DNA of 64,000 nucleotides from Streptomyces sp. NBC_00569 (GTDB taxonomy: Bacteria > Actinomycetota > Actinomycetes > Streptomycetales > Streptomycetaceae): contig NZ_CP107783.1 in the NCBI RefSeq assembly GCF_036345255.1, forward strand, positions 1,054,001 through 1,118,000. Reading direction: 5' to 3'. The notes below the pieces were generated by a model. That model was not told the origin of the DNA. It made no database searches and saw only the letters and a list, made by a program, of their open reading frames with translations. Shown here in pieces: positions 17,295 to 25,950 of the stretch; position 1 is the first letter of the stretch; each line of letters begins with the position of its first letter. Position numbers and translations under genes: made by a program.

Positions 17295-18312
17295 AGAACC
17301 GCAGTCCGGAGCAGCCGCGCCGCCGCACCTGGTCCTCGGCGAACTCCCTGAGCAGGCGCCGCCGGTCCGCCTTGTCGATACCGGGCGTGTCCTTCGTCGC
17401 GTCGAGCGCGAAGTTGGCCGCCTCTCCGTCGCAGCGGGCCGCGGCGGTCAGGGGCCGGCGCTCGCCGTTGTCGTCCGATGCCGTGAGGCGGTTGCTCCAG
17501 TCCCCGTACCAGGCGCCGAACGTCATACCGGCCCGGTACGCGCCGTCGCCCCCATCTGTGCGGAGCCTGCAACTACTCGTGGGTGCCGTGTCGTTCGCCT
17601 CCGCGACGAGACGCCACCCCTCGCTCTTCGCCAGACCCGCTCCGGCCATCCAGTCGCACCCGGTGCCCTCCGCCTTCGCCGGGGACACGGCCCGCCGCCA
17701 TCGCTCCTCGGTGTCGAAACCGTTGGTCCGCTGCGGTGTCTTGAGGGGCCTGGCACCGCAACCGAGCTTCTTCGAGGCCGAGTCGGCGAGGGCCAGTGCC
17801 GTGCGGTAGACGGCTCCGGAGGCACTCCTGTCCACGTTCCTGGACATCCCGATGCGGACCAGCATCTTCCGTGGCCTGCCCTCGGTGTCCTTGCCCAGCG
17901 CGGGGCACCGTGTCACGATCCGGATGACTCCGTAGCCGTCGACGATCCCGGGCAGCCCGCCCGACAGCACCATCTGCTGCTCGAAGCCGCCCTCCGTGAA
18001 GACCCTCTTGAACTCCCGGTCCTGGTCGTCGCGGCCGGTGTACGCCGCCATACCGATCATCGCCACATCCTCGGTGTGGTCCCCGTCGTACGAGAGGCTG
18101 CACCCGTAGAAGCCGAGCTCCGGAACGCCGTGCGACTCCCCCTTCGTGAACTGCGCGTCGTCAGGCGTGAGTTGTGCGACGGAGTCGCGGGGCAGGGCCC
18201 CGTCGCAGGCGCGTCCGACGAGCCACCAGTCCTGCGCGTACGGCTCCGCTATGTAGCCACCCAGGCCGAGGACTGCCGCGGCCGCCACCGCCACCTTGAT
18301 CCAGCGCCGCAT
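17290..18312 (-). CDS. Exported or membrane-anchored protein of unknown function
   Basis: A 340-residue protein with an N-terminal hydrophobic segment (WIKVAVAAAAVLGLGGYIA) preceded by RR, without a lipobox cysteine, so it is secreted or anchored by an uncleaved helix. The rest is extracytoplasmic and contains many spaced cysteines (GRACDG, YGCSLSY, TRCPALG, KLGCGAR, GTGCDWM, SSCRLR, ARCDGE, RRGCSG), suggesting several disulfides. I do not recognise a catalytic motif. ATG 18312 puts the MRRW start directly before the hydrophobic stretch. It is convergent with another exported protein of unknown role and shares its terminator. Confidence 0.72.
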   Translation of the reverse strand: MRRWIKVAVAAAAVLGLGGYIAEPYAQDWWLVGRACDGALPRDSVAQLTPDDAQFTKGESHGVPELGFYGCSLSYDGDHTEDVAMIGMAAYTGRDDQDREFKRVFTEGGFEQQMVLSGGLPGIVDGYGVIRIVTRCPALGKDTEGRPRKMLVRIGMSRNVDRSASGAVYRTALALADSASKKLGCGARPLKTPQRTNGFDTEERWRRAVSPAKAEGTGCDWMAGAGLAKSEGWRLVAEANDTAPTSSCRLRTDGGDGAYRAGMTFGAWYGDWSNRLTASDDNGERRPLTAAARCDGEAANFALDATKDTPGIDKADRRRLLREFAEDQVRRRGCSGLRFF

Positions 18313-18430
18313 CGTCCCTGCCCCCGTCACCACCGAAAACGTGCGGCCCCCGTGGCATCACACGTACCGCCGGACCCTACCCGGCCCGCCCATTCGCCCC
18401 GCGCCCGGCCCGGGGCGCCACTCTCCCCGC

Positions 18431-19396
18431 TCAGGCCGTCAGCGTGCGCACGGGGCTCCCCGCGAGGAACGCCTCGATGTCCTCGACCGCGCCCTCGAAA
18501 TAGCCCTCGTAGTTGCGGCGGGTGACATAGCCGAGGTGCGGCAGGCCGAGGAAGTTCGGGGCGGTGCGCAGCGGATGGTCGGCCGGAAGCGGCTCCGTCT
18601 CGAAGACGTCGGCGCCCGCGCCCGCGATCCAGCCGTCGTGCAGGGCACGTACCAGGGCGTCCTGGTCGACGATCGCGGCGCGCGAGGTGTTGACCAGGTA
18701 GGCGGTGGAGCGCATGCGCTTCATTTCGTCCGCGCCGATCAGGCCGCGCGTGCGGTCGCTGAGCACGAGGTGGACGGAGACGAAGTCACTGCTCTCCAGG
18801 AGGTCCTCCTTGGAGGACGCGAGGGTGACACCGGCCGCCGCCGCGCGCTCTTCGGTGAGGTTCTCGCTCCACGCTGCCACGTCCATGCCGAAGGCCTGGC
18901 CCACATGGCCGACCTTGGTGCCGATCTTCCCGAGCCCGAGGAGGCCGAGGCGGCGCCCGTGCAGGTCGGCGCCGAGGGTGCTCTGCCAGGGGCCCGCGTC
19001 GCGCAGGGCGTTGCTCTCGCGCACCACGTTCCGGGCGAGGCCGAGGATGATCGCCCAGGTCAGTTCGACGGGCGGCTCGGAGTTGCTGGCGGTGCCGCAC
19101 ACCGTGACCCCGTGCCGGGCCGCTGCGGCCAGGTCGATGGAGGCGTTGCGCATCCCCGAGGTGATGAGGAGTCGCAGCTGCGGAAGGCGGGCGAAGAGGG
19201 TGTCCGTGAAGGGGGTGCGCTCCCTCATCGCGACCACGATCTCGCAGTCGCCGGCCGCCGCGACGACGGCGTCCTCGGTCGGCAAGTGGCGCTGCAGGGA
19301 ACGGACTTCGACGTCCGTCCCCACTCTGGTCCAGTCCGCCATGGACAAGGCCACGCCTTGGTAGTCGTCGAGCACGGCGCAGCGCAGTCTGGTCAA
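18431..19396 (-). CDS. D-2-hydroxyacid dehydrogenase family protein
   Basis: A 321-residue NAD-dependent dehydrogenase of the D-isomer-specific 2-hydroxyacid family. The nucleotide-binding glycine motif is GLLGLGKIGTKVG, the substrate arginine lies in YLVNTSRAAIVD, and the catalytic histidine in LPHLGYVT. The N-terminus TRLRCAVLDDYQGVAL fits the family when translation begins at TTG 19396, which follows AGGGGAG at 5-6 bases; there is no nearby ATG or GTG, and the longer frame to 19675 lacks family similarity. The exact 2-hydroxy or 2-keto acid is unknown. Confidence 0.87.
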   Translation of the reverse strand: MTRLRCAVLDDYQGVALSMADWTRVGTDVEVRSLQRHLPTEDAVVAAAGDCEIVVAMRERTPFTDTLFARLPQLRLLITSGMRNASIDLAAAARHGVTVCGTASNSEPPVELTWAIILGLARNVVRESNALRDAGPWQSTLGADLHGRRLGLLGLGKIGTKVGHVGQAFGMDVAAWSENLTEERAAAAGVTLASSKEDLLESSDFVSVHLVLSDRTRGLIGADEMKRMRSTAYLVNTSRAAIVDQDALVRALHDGWIAGAGADVFETEPLPADHPLRTAPNFLGLPHLGYVTRRNYEGYFEGAVEDIEAFLAGSPVRTLTA

Positions 19397-19562
19397 CGCA
19401 ACTCCCCTGAAAGGTCCGGTACCGGAAACACTAACGGCTCCCCCGACACGACCATCAACATGCACCTGGTCATGTACGGATCGGGCGGCACCGTGAAGTG
19501 GGGCGTCATCCAGGTGGCCACCTGATCCGTCCCGCAGTGTGGGGCCAGTGATCAAATGGGGC

Positions 19563-20384
19563 ATGGCGTCACGCGGCACGAACGTGCTCATCCCCGTCCT
19601 GATCACCGCCCTGCTGTCCTCGCTCGTCGTCGGGTGCTCGTCCGGGGACGGAAAGGGCGAAGGCGGCGCGGGCAACTGGACTCCGCCGCCCCGGCACGCG
19701 GGCTTCGACTACCAGATCGGTGGCGCCTATCCGCCCGCGAAGGACGTCGGCGTCGTGAGCCGCGACCGGTCGGCGCGGCCCGCCCCCGGCCTGTACAACA
19801 TCTGTTACGTCAACGCCTTCCAGGCACAGCCCGACCAACGGGACGACTGGCCGGACGATTTGCTGCTGCGCGACCGGAACGGCCGGATCGTCGTCGACCG
19901 GGACTGGGACGAGCCGCTCCTCGACATCGGCACGGCGAAGAAGCGCGCGCGGGTGGCGGCCCGCGTCGGCCCCTGGATCGACGGTTGCGCTGATCATGAC
20001 TTCGACGCGGTCGAGCCGGACAACTACGACAGTTACACGCGCTCGAAGGGCCTGCTGAGCGCGCGGGACGCTACGGCGTTCATGGCGTTGCTGGTGAAGC
20101 GCGGGCACCGGGCCGGGCTCGCCGTCGGCCAGAAGAACACCGCCGAACTGGCCCCCGGCAGCCGTCGGTTGGGTGCCGACTTCGCCGTCGCCGAGGAGTG
20201 CGGCGCCTACGACGAGTGCGGTGTGTACGCGAAGGCCTTCGACGACCGGGTCGTGGTGATCGAGTACACCGACGCCGGCCTGCGCAAGGCCTGCCGCGCA
20301 TTCGGAAGGCGATTGGACATCGTCCGCAGGGACCACGACGTGACGACTCCCGGCAGCGACGGTTATGTGCGGCGCGCCTGTTGA
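19563..20384 (+). CDS. GH114-like endo-alpha-1,4-polygalactosaminidase lipoprotein
   Basis: A 273-residue surface lipoprotein: residues 1-25 form a signal ending in a lipobox with C25 (SLVVGCSSG). The mature part is a glycoside hydrolase family 114 barrel, recognised by FDYQIGGAYPP, YNICYVNAFQAQP and the central DFDAVEPDNYDSY with AVGQKNT. Family members cleave polygalactosamine-type exopolysaccharides. The ATG at 19563 gives a well-formed signal peptide; GTGs at 19539 and 19548 are possible alternatives. The last 22 bases overlap the end of the convergent phosphopantetheinyl transferase gene. Confidence 0.82.
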   Translation: MASRGTNVLIPVLITALLSSLVVGCSSGDGKGEGGAGNWTPPPRHAGFDYQIGGAYPPAKDVGVVSRDRSARPAPGLYNICYVNAFQAQPDQRDDWPDDLLLRDRNGRIVVDRDWDEPLLDIGTAKKRARVAARVGPWIDGCADHDFDAVEPDNYDSYTRSKGLLSARDATAFMALLVKRGHRAGLAVGQKNTAELAPGSRRLGADFAVAEECGAYDECGVYAKAFDDRVVVIEYTDAGLRKACRAFGRRLDIVRRDHDVTTPGSDGYVRRAC

Positions 20385-21163
20385 GGGGGGTGCGGGTACG
20401 CGTCGGGCAGGATGCGCAGGACCGGCGGCGCGGTGTCCCGCAGGGCGACCGCGGCGGCGTGTGTGCCGCGCAGCGGTCCGAGGTCGAGGGAGCGCAGGGA
20501 CCAGCCGGAAGGGTGGACGGCATCGTGGCGTGGACGGTCACCCACGTAGTCGGCGTCCAGGGCGCGGCCCAGGCCGACGCCGACGCCCTTGAGGTAGGCC
20601 TCCTTGCGGGACCATACCCGGCAGAAGGCCGCGGCGCGTGCCTCCGCCGGGAGCGCGGCGAGATCGGCGCGTTCCGCCGGGTGCAGCACCTTCACCAGGT
20701 CACCCACGGTCCCGGGGTCCGGCACCCGCTCGGCGTCCACGCCCACCGGGCTTCCCGCCACGCCGATCAGGACGAGCCCCTCGCAGTGCGAGAGGGAGAA
20801 GTGCAGCGGCGGGTGGGGGCCGGGCAGGGCCGGGCGTCCGTGCGGGCCGCCGCACTGCGGACACGGCTCGCGGGTGAACCGGAGATTCCCCGGCGAGGTC
20901 GCCAGACAGGCGCCGAGGAGCCGACGCAGGGAGATGTGTGCAGCCAGGTACAGGCCGCGGTCCGAGTTCCGCACGAAGGCGGCTGCCCGGGCCCGCTCGT
21001 CCGCGTCGAGAGCGGAGTCGTCCAGTGCGGGCTGCGGTTCTCCGCGCCCCGGGGTCCTGAGCAGCCACAGGGACGGGCGGCCGTCCCAGGGGCCCGGTGT
21101 CACCGGGGCCGCGGGATCAGGGTCGAGGTCCGGCCCCGGCGCGACGTCCGGTGCCGGGGTCAC
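20363..21163 (-). CDS. 4'-phosphopantetheinyl transferase (Sfp type)
   Basis: A 266-residue Sfp-type transferase that moves phosphopantetheine from CoA to the serine of carrier proteins, activating polyketide, peptide or fatty-acid synthases. The Mg-binding motif GVDAERV and the WSRKEAYLKGVGVGL motif are clear, and the N-terminal half has the usual LRRLLG helix. A CPQC pair in the middle is an unusual insertion. I placed the start at GTG 21163 because the longer frame to 21310 runs into the RNase HI gene; the true start is uncertain by some codons. The stop is TAA inside the convergent GH114 gene. The carrier protein it serves is not in this window. Confidence 0.88.
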   Translation of the reverse strand: MTPAPDVAPGPDLDPDPAAPVTPGPWDGRPSLWLLRTPGRGEPQPALDDSALDADERARAAAFVRNSDRGLYLAAHISLRRLLGACLATSPGNLRFTREPCPQCGGPHGRPALPGPHPPLHFSLSHCEGLVLIGVAGSPVGVDAERVPDPGTVGDLVKVLHPAERADLAALPAEARAAAFCRVWSRKEAYLKGVGVGLGRALDADYVGDRPRHDAVHPSGWSLRSLDLGPLRGTHAAAVALRDTAPPVLRILPDAYPHPPQQARRT

Positions 21164-21215
21164 GCGGATCCCGTCGTCCTCACGCCGGCCACCGGGCCCT
21201 GACCACCTGCCCGGG

Positions 21216-21908
21216 TCACTCCGCGGCGCCCGCACCCGTACGGCATTCCGGGTGGCCCCATCCCTTCGGGTTCTTGGCGATGGGCTCGCCGGCCGCGTAG
21301 GACCGGCCACAGACGCAGCGGCCGGGGAACTTGGCGTTGAGCGTGCGGGTCGAGGCCGTCTTGGATCGTGCCGAGGCCGACTTGGGCTTCCGCTTCGCCG
21401 GGCCGGCGACCGTGTCGGGTGACGCCGGGGGTTCCGGGGACCCGTAGTCGGTGCCCGCCGGTTCCTGGACGACGGCGGCCTGGCTCGCGGCCCGGTCGGC
21501 GAAGTCGTTCAGCCGGTCGCCGTCGACCTGGTGCGCGGGGACGTACCGGAACTCGACGGCACGCCCTTCGAGCAGCGCGTCGATGCGGGTGACGAGCTCC
21601 TGGTTGGCGACCGGCTTGCCCGCCGAGGTCTTCCACCCGTTGCGCTTCCAGCCGGGCAGCCACGCCGTGACCGCCTTCATCGCGTACTGGGAGTCCATCC
21701 GGACCTCGAGCCGCTCGCCCGGGTCCGTGGCGGCGAGGAGGCGCTCCAGGGCGGTGAGCTCCGCGACGTTGTTCGTCGCCGTGCCCAGCGCGCCCGCCTC
21801 CCAGCGGACCGGGGTCTCCCCGCCGTCGGCGATGACCCAGGCCCAGCCGGCGGGCCCTGGATTTCCTTTCGACGCCCCGTCACACGCGGCGATTACGCGA
21901 TCTGCCAT
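21216..21908 (-). CDS. RNase HI family protein with C-terminal Cys-rich extension
   Basis: A 230-residue protein. Residues 1-145 form an RNase HI fold that cuts RNA in RNA-DNA hybrids, with acidic residues D10 (AACDGASKGNPGP), E50 (NNVAELTAL), D72 (VRMDSQYAM) and about D138 (NDFADRAA). A Pro/Ser/Lys-rich linker follows, then a short C-terminal module with CVCGRSYAAGE and GWGHPEC, which looks like a small zinc-binding knuckle. The extension is absent from classical RNase HI. ATG 21908 sits right at the domain start; ATG 21920 is an alternative. The phosphopantetheinyl transferase starts 52 bases downstream on the same strand. Confidence 0.85.
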   Translation of the reverse strand: MADRVIAACDGASKGNPGPAGWAWVIADGGETPVRWEAGALGTATNNVAELTALERLLAATDPGERLEVRMDSQYAMKAVTAWLPGWKRNGWKTSAGKPVANQELVTRIDALLEGRAVEFRYVPAHQVDGDRLNDFADRAASQAAVVQEPAGTDYGSPEPPASPDTVAGPAKRKPKSASARSKTASTRTLNAKFPGRCVCGRSYAAGEPIAKNPKGWGHPECRTGAGAAE

Positions 21909-21997
21909 GACACCGATCATGCCAGTGCCGGTGAGCGGCGAACGCCACACCCCTTTTCCCGCCCCCGACGGGTACGCGGACGCGACCGCGCCGGCCG

Positions 21998-22600
21998 TCA
22001 GGCCCGCGCCACCAGCCGTTCGGCCGCGGAGCGCGCGGTGGCGAGTACCGCGGACCGCTCGGCGCCGCGCTGGCCGATCACGATGCGGGTGCTCAATCCG
22101 TCCAGCAGGGCGAGGAGTTGGGAGGCGCGCTCGGCGGTGTCGAGGGGTGCGAAGCGTCCCTGTCTGACCCCCCTGTCCAGAAGGGTCTCCAGGTCCTCCT
22201 GCCAGCCCCGGTCCAGCTCGTCCTGGGCCTCGCGCAGCGCCTCGTCGGTGGAGGTGCGGGCCCACAGCTCGATCCACAGCGTCCAGCGCGGGTCGCGCGG
22301 GCCACGGGGCAGGTACAGCTCGACGAACTGGTCGAGCTTGCGTTCGGCGGTGACGCGCCGGGACAGGAGTGCCCGGCGCTGGTCGGCCAGGCCGCTCTCG
22401 CTCCAGCGCAGGGCTTCGAGGAGGAGGCGGTCCTTGCTGCCGAAGTAGTACAGGATGTGGCCGCCGCTGGTGCCCAGTCGCTTGCCGAGCGCCGACATCG
22501 TGAGCGACGCCAGGCCGTCCTCGGCGATCGCCGTCATCGCCTCTTCGAGCATCCGCTCCTGGGCGACCTGCCCGTCGCGCCGTCGCGCCGTAGCCGCCAC
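21998..22600 (-). CDS. TetR family transcriptional regulator
   Basis: A 200-residue TetR-type repressor with the helix-turn-helix LTMSALGKRLGTSGGHILYYF at about residues 33-53 and a helical effector domain. It is divergent from the NCS1 permease/amidohydrolase operon. The 137 bases between the starts contain a strong dyad (22693-22727) just before the permease start, so it most likely represses that operon in response to the imported compound. Confidence 0.88.
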   Translation of the reverse strand: MAATARRRDGQVAQERMLEEAMTAIAEDGLASLTMSALGKRLGTSGGHILYYFGSKDRLLLEALRWSESGLADQRRALLSRRVTAERKLDQFVELYLPRGPRDPRWTLWIELWARTSTDEALREAQDELDRGWQEDLETLLDRGVRQGRFAPLDTAERASQLLALLDGLSTRIVIGQRGAERSAVLATARSAAERLVARA

Positions 22601-22692
22601 CGCCGCGCCTCCCTGATCCGTGATCCCGACGCCATGACCCTATCCGGCGATTTCCCGGTGGGGTCTTGACGTATGCGACGAGGAGGCGCATC

Positions 22693-22727
22693 TTGAATGC
22701 CGTTCAAGAAGTTAGAACGACATTCAA
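22693..22727. promoter_or_regulatory. TetR-type operator upstream of NCS1 permease
   Basis: Arms TTGAATGCCGTTC (22693-22705) and GAACGACATTCAA (22715-22727) match at 12 of 13 positions with a 9-base spacer. The left arm alone is also a small palindrome, TTGAA-N5-TTCAA. A TTGACG hexamer at 22666-22671 could be the -35, which would place this operator over the -10 and transcription start. Confidence 0.7.
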
Positions 22728-22737
22728 GGACGGCGGG

Positions 22738-24159
22738 ATGACACAGCAGCACACCGCGGACCCCGGACCCGTGGAGGCCGGACCGACGGTCGCCGCCACC
22801 GGTGACGAGGTCTTCCAGGTGGAGACCCACGGCATCGACCCCATCCCCGACGAGGAACGGCACGGCGGCGCCAAGGACCTCTTCTGGCTCTGGTTCGGCT
22901 CGAACCTCACCTTCACGTACGTGATCAACGGCGCCCTCGCCGTGTCCTTCGGGCTCTCGTTCTGGCAGGCGACCGCGGCCGTCGTCATCGGCGGCCTGGC
23001 GTTCTTCGCGATCAGCGCCGCCGGACTGAGCGGAATCCGCACCGGCACCGCGACCCTGGTGATCTCCCGCGCGCCCTTCGGCGTCCGCGGGAACTGGCCC
23101 GCCGGCCTGCTCAACTGGGTCGTCTCGATCGGCTACACGATCGTGAACACGGTGGTCGGCGCGCTCGCCCTCGAAGCGTTCTGCGCGGACCTCGGCTGGC
23201 ACGGCTCCACCGCCCGCGCCTTCGCGCTGGCCGTCACGATGGTGCTCACCTTCGCCGTCGCGCTGTGGGGCCACGCCACCGTGCAGTTCGCCGAGCGCTG
23301 GATGGCGTACATCCTCGCCGTCGGCTTCGCCGCGCTCCTCGTGTTCCTGATCCCGGGCGCCGACACCGGCGCGTCGACCGGCGGCGTCCCCGGCGCCTCG
23401 GGCTGGAGCCTCGCGTTCGTCGTGATGCTGGCGGGCCCGTTCTCGTACGTCCCGATGCCCGCCGACTACACCCGCTACCTGCCGCGCACCACCTCGCTGC
23501 GCTCGATCACCTGGAGCGGCGCGCTCGGCGGGCTCGTCTCCTCGGTCGCGCTCGGTGTCGCGGGGGTCGCCGCCGCCACGCAGGCCGACATGTCCGACGC
23601 GGTGGCCGGCACGGAGGGGCTGCTGCCGGGCTGGTTCCAGCCCCTCTTCCTGGCCCTGGTGCTCGGCGGCTCGGTCACGAACTCGATCATCACGCTGTAC
23701 TCGTCGAGCCTGAACCTCCAGGTCCTCGGCATCCCGTGGAGCCGCTCCAAGGCGATCCTCATCAGCGCGGGCGTCACGGTGGCCGGCTCGCTCTACGCGC
23801 TGTTCCTCACGGACTTCACCGACTCGCTGCTGTCGTTCCTGTCCCTGCTGATCATCGTCTTCGCACCGTGGGGCGGCGTCTTCCTCGCCGACATGGTGAT
23901 GCGCCGCTGCCGGTACGACGCTCCCTCCCTGCACACCGGTCGCGACGGCGCGTACTGGTACCGGGGCGGCTACCACCCGGCCGGTGTCGTCGCCCTGCTC
24001 TGCGGCATCGTCTTCGCCTCGCTGACCTGCGACTCCGAGCTCTGGACCGGGCCGCTGGTCGCCCCACTCGGCGGCGCCGACCTGACCTTGCTCGGCTCGG
24101 TCGTCTCCGCCCTCGTGTACTGGGCGCTCGCCCGGCGGACCGTCGCCCCCGCCGCGTAG
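22738..24159 (+). CDS. NCS1 family purine/cytosine-type permease
   Basis: A 473-residue membrane transporter of the nucleobase-cation-symport-1 family with about 12 helices; members carry cytosine, purines, allantoin, hydantoins or thiamine precursors. Recognisable segments are GIDPIPDEERHGGAKDLFWL before TM1, WLWFGSNLTF in TM1 and PMPADYTRYLP in the middle. ATG 22738 follows AAGGA and the operator; the longer frame to 22666 would run through the operator. The gene is followed after 42 bases by an amidohydrolase, suggesting transport and then ring or amide hydrolysis of a nitrogen heterocycle. Confidence 0.9.
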   Translation: MTQQHTADPGPVEAGPTVAATGDEVFQVETHGIDPIPDEERHGGAKDLFWLWFGSNLTFTYVINGALAVSFGLSFWQATAAVVIGGLAFFAISAAGLSGIRTGTATLVISRAPFGVRGNWPAGLLNWVVSIGYTIVNTVVGALALEAFCADLGWHGSTARAFALAVTMVLTFAVALWGHATVQFAERWMAYILAVGFAALLVFLIPGADTGASTGGVPGASGWSLAFVVMLAGPFSYVPMPADYTRYLPRTTSLRSITWSGALGGLVSSVALGVAGVAAATQADMSDAVAGTEGLLPGWFQPLFLALVLGGSVTNSIITLYSSSLNLQVLGIPWSRSKAILISAGVTVAGSLYALFLTDFTDSLLSFLSLLIIVFAPWGGVFLADMVMRRCRYDAPSLHTGRDGAYWYRGGYHPAGVVALLCGIVFASLTCDSELWTGPLVAPLGGADLTLLGSVVSALVYWALARRTVAPAA

Positions 24160-24201
24160 ACCCTCTCCCGAACACCCGTATCACCAGAGGAGTTACCCCT
24201 C

Positions 24202-25854
24202 ATGTCCCACTCCCCCGCCCCCGCCGACCTCGTCCTGCGCGGCGCGCGCGTCCACACCGTCGACCCGGCGCTGCCCGAGGCGCAGGCACTCGCCGTGCGC
24301 GACGGCAAGATCGTCTGGCTCGGGGCCGACGCGGACGCCGAGGCCTGGACGGGGCCCGGCACCGAGGTCGTCGACGCCGGCGGGAAGCTCGTCCTGCCCG
24401 GCTTCATCGACGCGCACAACCACGTACGGCTCGGCTCCGACGACGCCTGCGTCCAGCTGTCCGGCGCGGACACGCTCGACGAGATCCACGACCGGATCCG
24501 CGTGTGGCGGACGGCACACCCGGGGGCCGCCTGGATCGAGGCGGAGGCGTTCGACTACTCGGCGATCCCCGGCGGCCGGATGCCCACCGCCGCCGACCTC
24601 GACCCGGTGACCGGCGACACCCCCGCGTTCGTCCTCAGCTACGACGTGCACACCGCGTGGCTGAACACGGCCGCGCTGCGCTGCCTCGGCATCGACAGGG
24701 ACCGTACGAGCCTGCCGTTCGGCGAGGCCGCGACCGACCCCGAGACCGGTGAACCCACCGGATTCATCAAGGACTTCGCCGTCAAGGGCCTGTCACGCGA
24801 CGGGCATCGGGCGCTCCAGCGGCTCGGCGTGCCGTGGGCCTCGGCCGACCGTCAGTACGGGCGCCTCGCCAAGTCGCTCGACGACGCGATCCGCTTCGGC
24901 ATCACGACCGTCGTCGAACCGCAGAACTCCATCGACGACCTCGCCCTGTTCGAGCGTGCCCGCGCCGAGGGCCGGCTCCGCTCGCGCATCGTCGCCGCCC
25001 TCTTCCACCCGCGCGGCACCACCGACGCCGACCTCGACGACTTCGCCGCCGCCGCGGACCGCCACGCCGACGACCGGCTGCGCGTCGGACCGCTGAAGCT
25101 CTACATAGACGACGTCGTCGAGCCGCGCACCGCCGCGCTCCTGGAGCCGTACACGGGGTGCGGCCACCACCGCGGCGAGACGTTCTACCCGCCGGAGGAG
25201 TTCGCGGGCCTCCTCGCCAAGCTCGACGCGCGCGGCTTCCAGTGCTTCGTCCACGCGACCGGCGACCGCGGCATCCGCACGGTCCTCGACGCCGTCGAGC
25301 ACGCCCGTACGGTCAACGGTGAGCGGGACGCCCGCCACCAGGTCGTCCACGTCGAATGCCTCGACCCGGCCGACACCGCGCGCTTCGCCGCGCTCGGCGT
25401 GGTCGCCTGCATGCAGCCGAGGCACTGCGCCCCCGAGGTCGCCGGCCCCGGCAAGGACTGGGCCGAGAACGTCGGCACCGACCGCTGGCACAAGGCCTGG
25501 CCCATGCGCAGCCTCCACGAGTCGGGCGCGGTCCTCGCCTTCTCCAGCGACTGGAACGTGGCCGAGATGGACCCCATGGTCGGCATCTACACGGCTGTGA
25601 CCCGGCGCCCGCTGGCCGGCGGCGAGCCCTGGATGCCCGGCGAGACCGTGGACGTGGAGACCGCGGTGTACGGGTACACCATGGGCTCCGCGTACGCCAA
25701 CTTCCTTGAGCACGAGCGGGGTTCACTGAGCGTGGGCAAGGCAGCGGACTTCGTGGTCCTGTCCCGCGACATCCTGAGCGCCGCGCCCGAGGACATCCCG
25801 GGCACCGTCGCCGAAACCGTGGTGGTGGCCGGCAAGATCGAGCACCGAGCCTGA
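24202..25854 (+). CDS. Amidohydrolase family 3 protein (YtcJ-like)
   Basis: A 550-residue metal-dependent hydrolase of the YtcJ/AepA group. Near the N-terminus is LPGFIDAHNHVRLG, in which the usual HxH motif reads H-N-H; later metal or active residues appear in KLYIDDVVEPR, CFVHATGDRG and FSSDWNVAEMDP, and the C-terminal KAADFVVLS strand closes the composite beta domain. GAGGAG precedes ATG 24202. It forms an operon with the NCS1 permease under the divergent TetR gene. The natural substrate of the family is mostly unknown; the transporter suggests a heterocyclic amide or amine. Confidence 0.88.
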   Translation: MSHSPAPADLVLRGARVHTVDPALPEAQALAVRDGKIVWLGADADAEAWTGPGTEVVDAGGKLVLPGFIDAHNHVRLGSDDACVQLSGADTLDEIHDRIRVWRTAHPGAAWIEAEAFDYSAIPGGRMPTAADLDPVTGDTPAFVLSYDVHTAWLNTAALRCLGIDRDRTSLPFGEAATDPETGEPTGFIKDFAVKGLSRDGHRALQRLGVPWASADRQYGRLAKSLDDAIRFGITTVVEPQNSIDDLALFERARAEGRLRSRIVAALFHPRGTTDADLDDFAAAADRHADDRLRVGPLKLYIDDVVEPRTAALLEPYTGCGHHRGETFYPPEEFAGLLAKLDARGFQCFVHATGDRGIRTVLDAVEHARTVNGERDARHQVVHVECLDPADTARFAALGVVACMQPRHCAPEVAGPGKDWAENVGTDRWHKAWPMRSLHESGAVLAFSSDWNVAEMDPMVGIYTAVTRRPLAGGEPWMPGETVDVETAVYGYTMGSAYANFLEHERGSLSVGKAADFVVLSRDILSAAPEDIPGTVAETVVVAGKIEHRA

Positions 25855-25950
25855 GGACCCACACGACAACCCGCGTACAAAACGGTCCATTAGGAGGGAT
25901 AAAGTAGCGCGTCAACCTTCGTCAGCCCGAGACGCCTCAGGAGACCCTAC

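Noticed and set aside
19460-19525. 21-codon plus-strand frame (begins MHLVMYGSGG) with strong G/C third positions
   Set aside because: It looks coding by composition but has no ribosome site, no upstream start and no recognisable family; too short to call.
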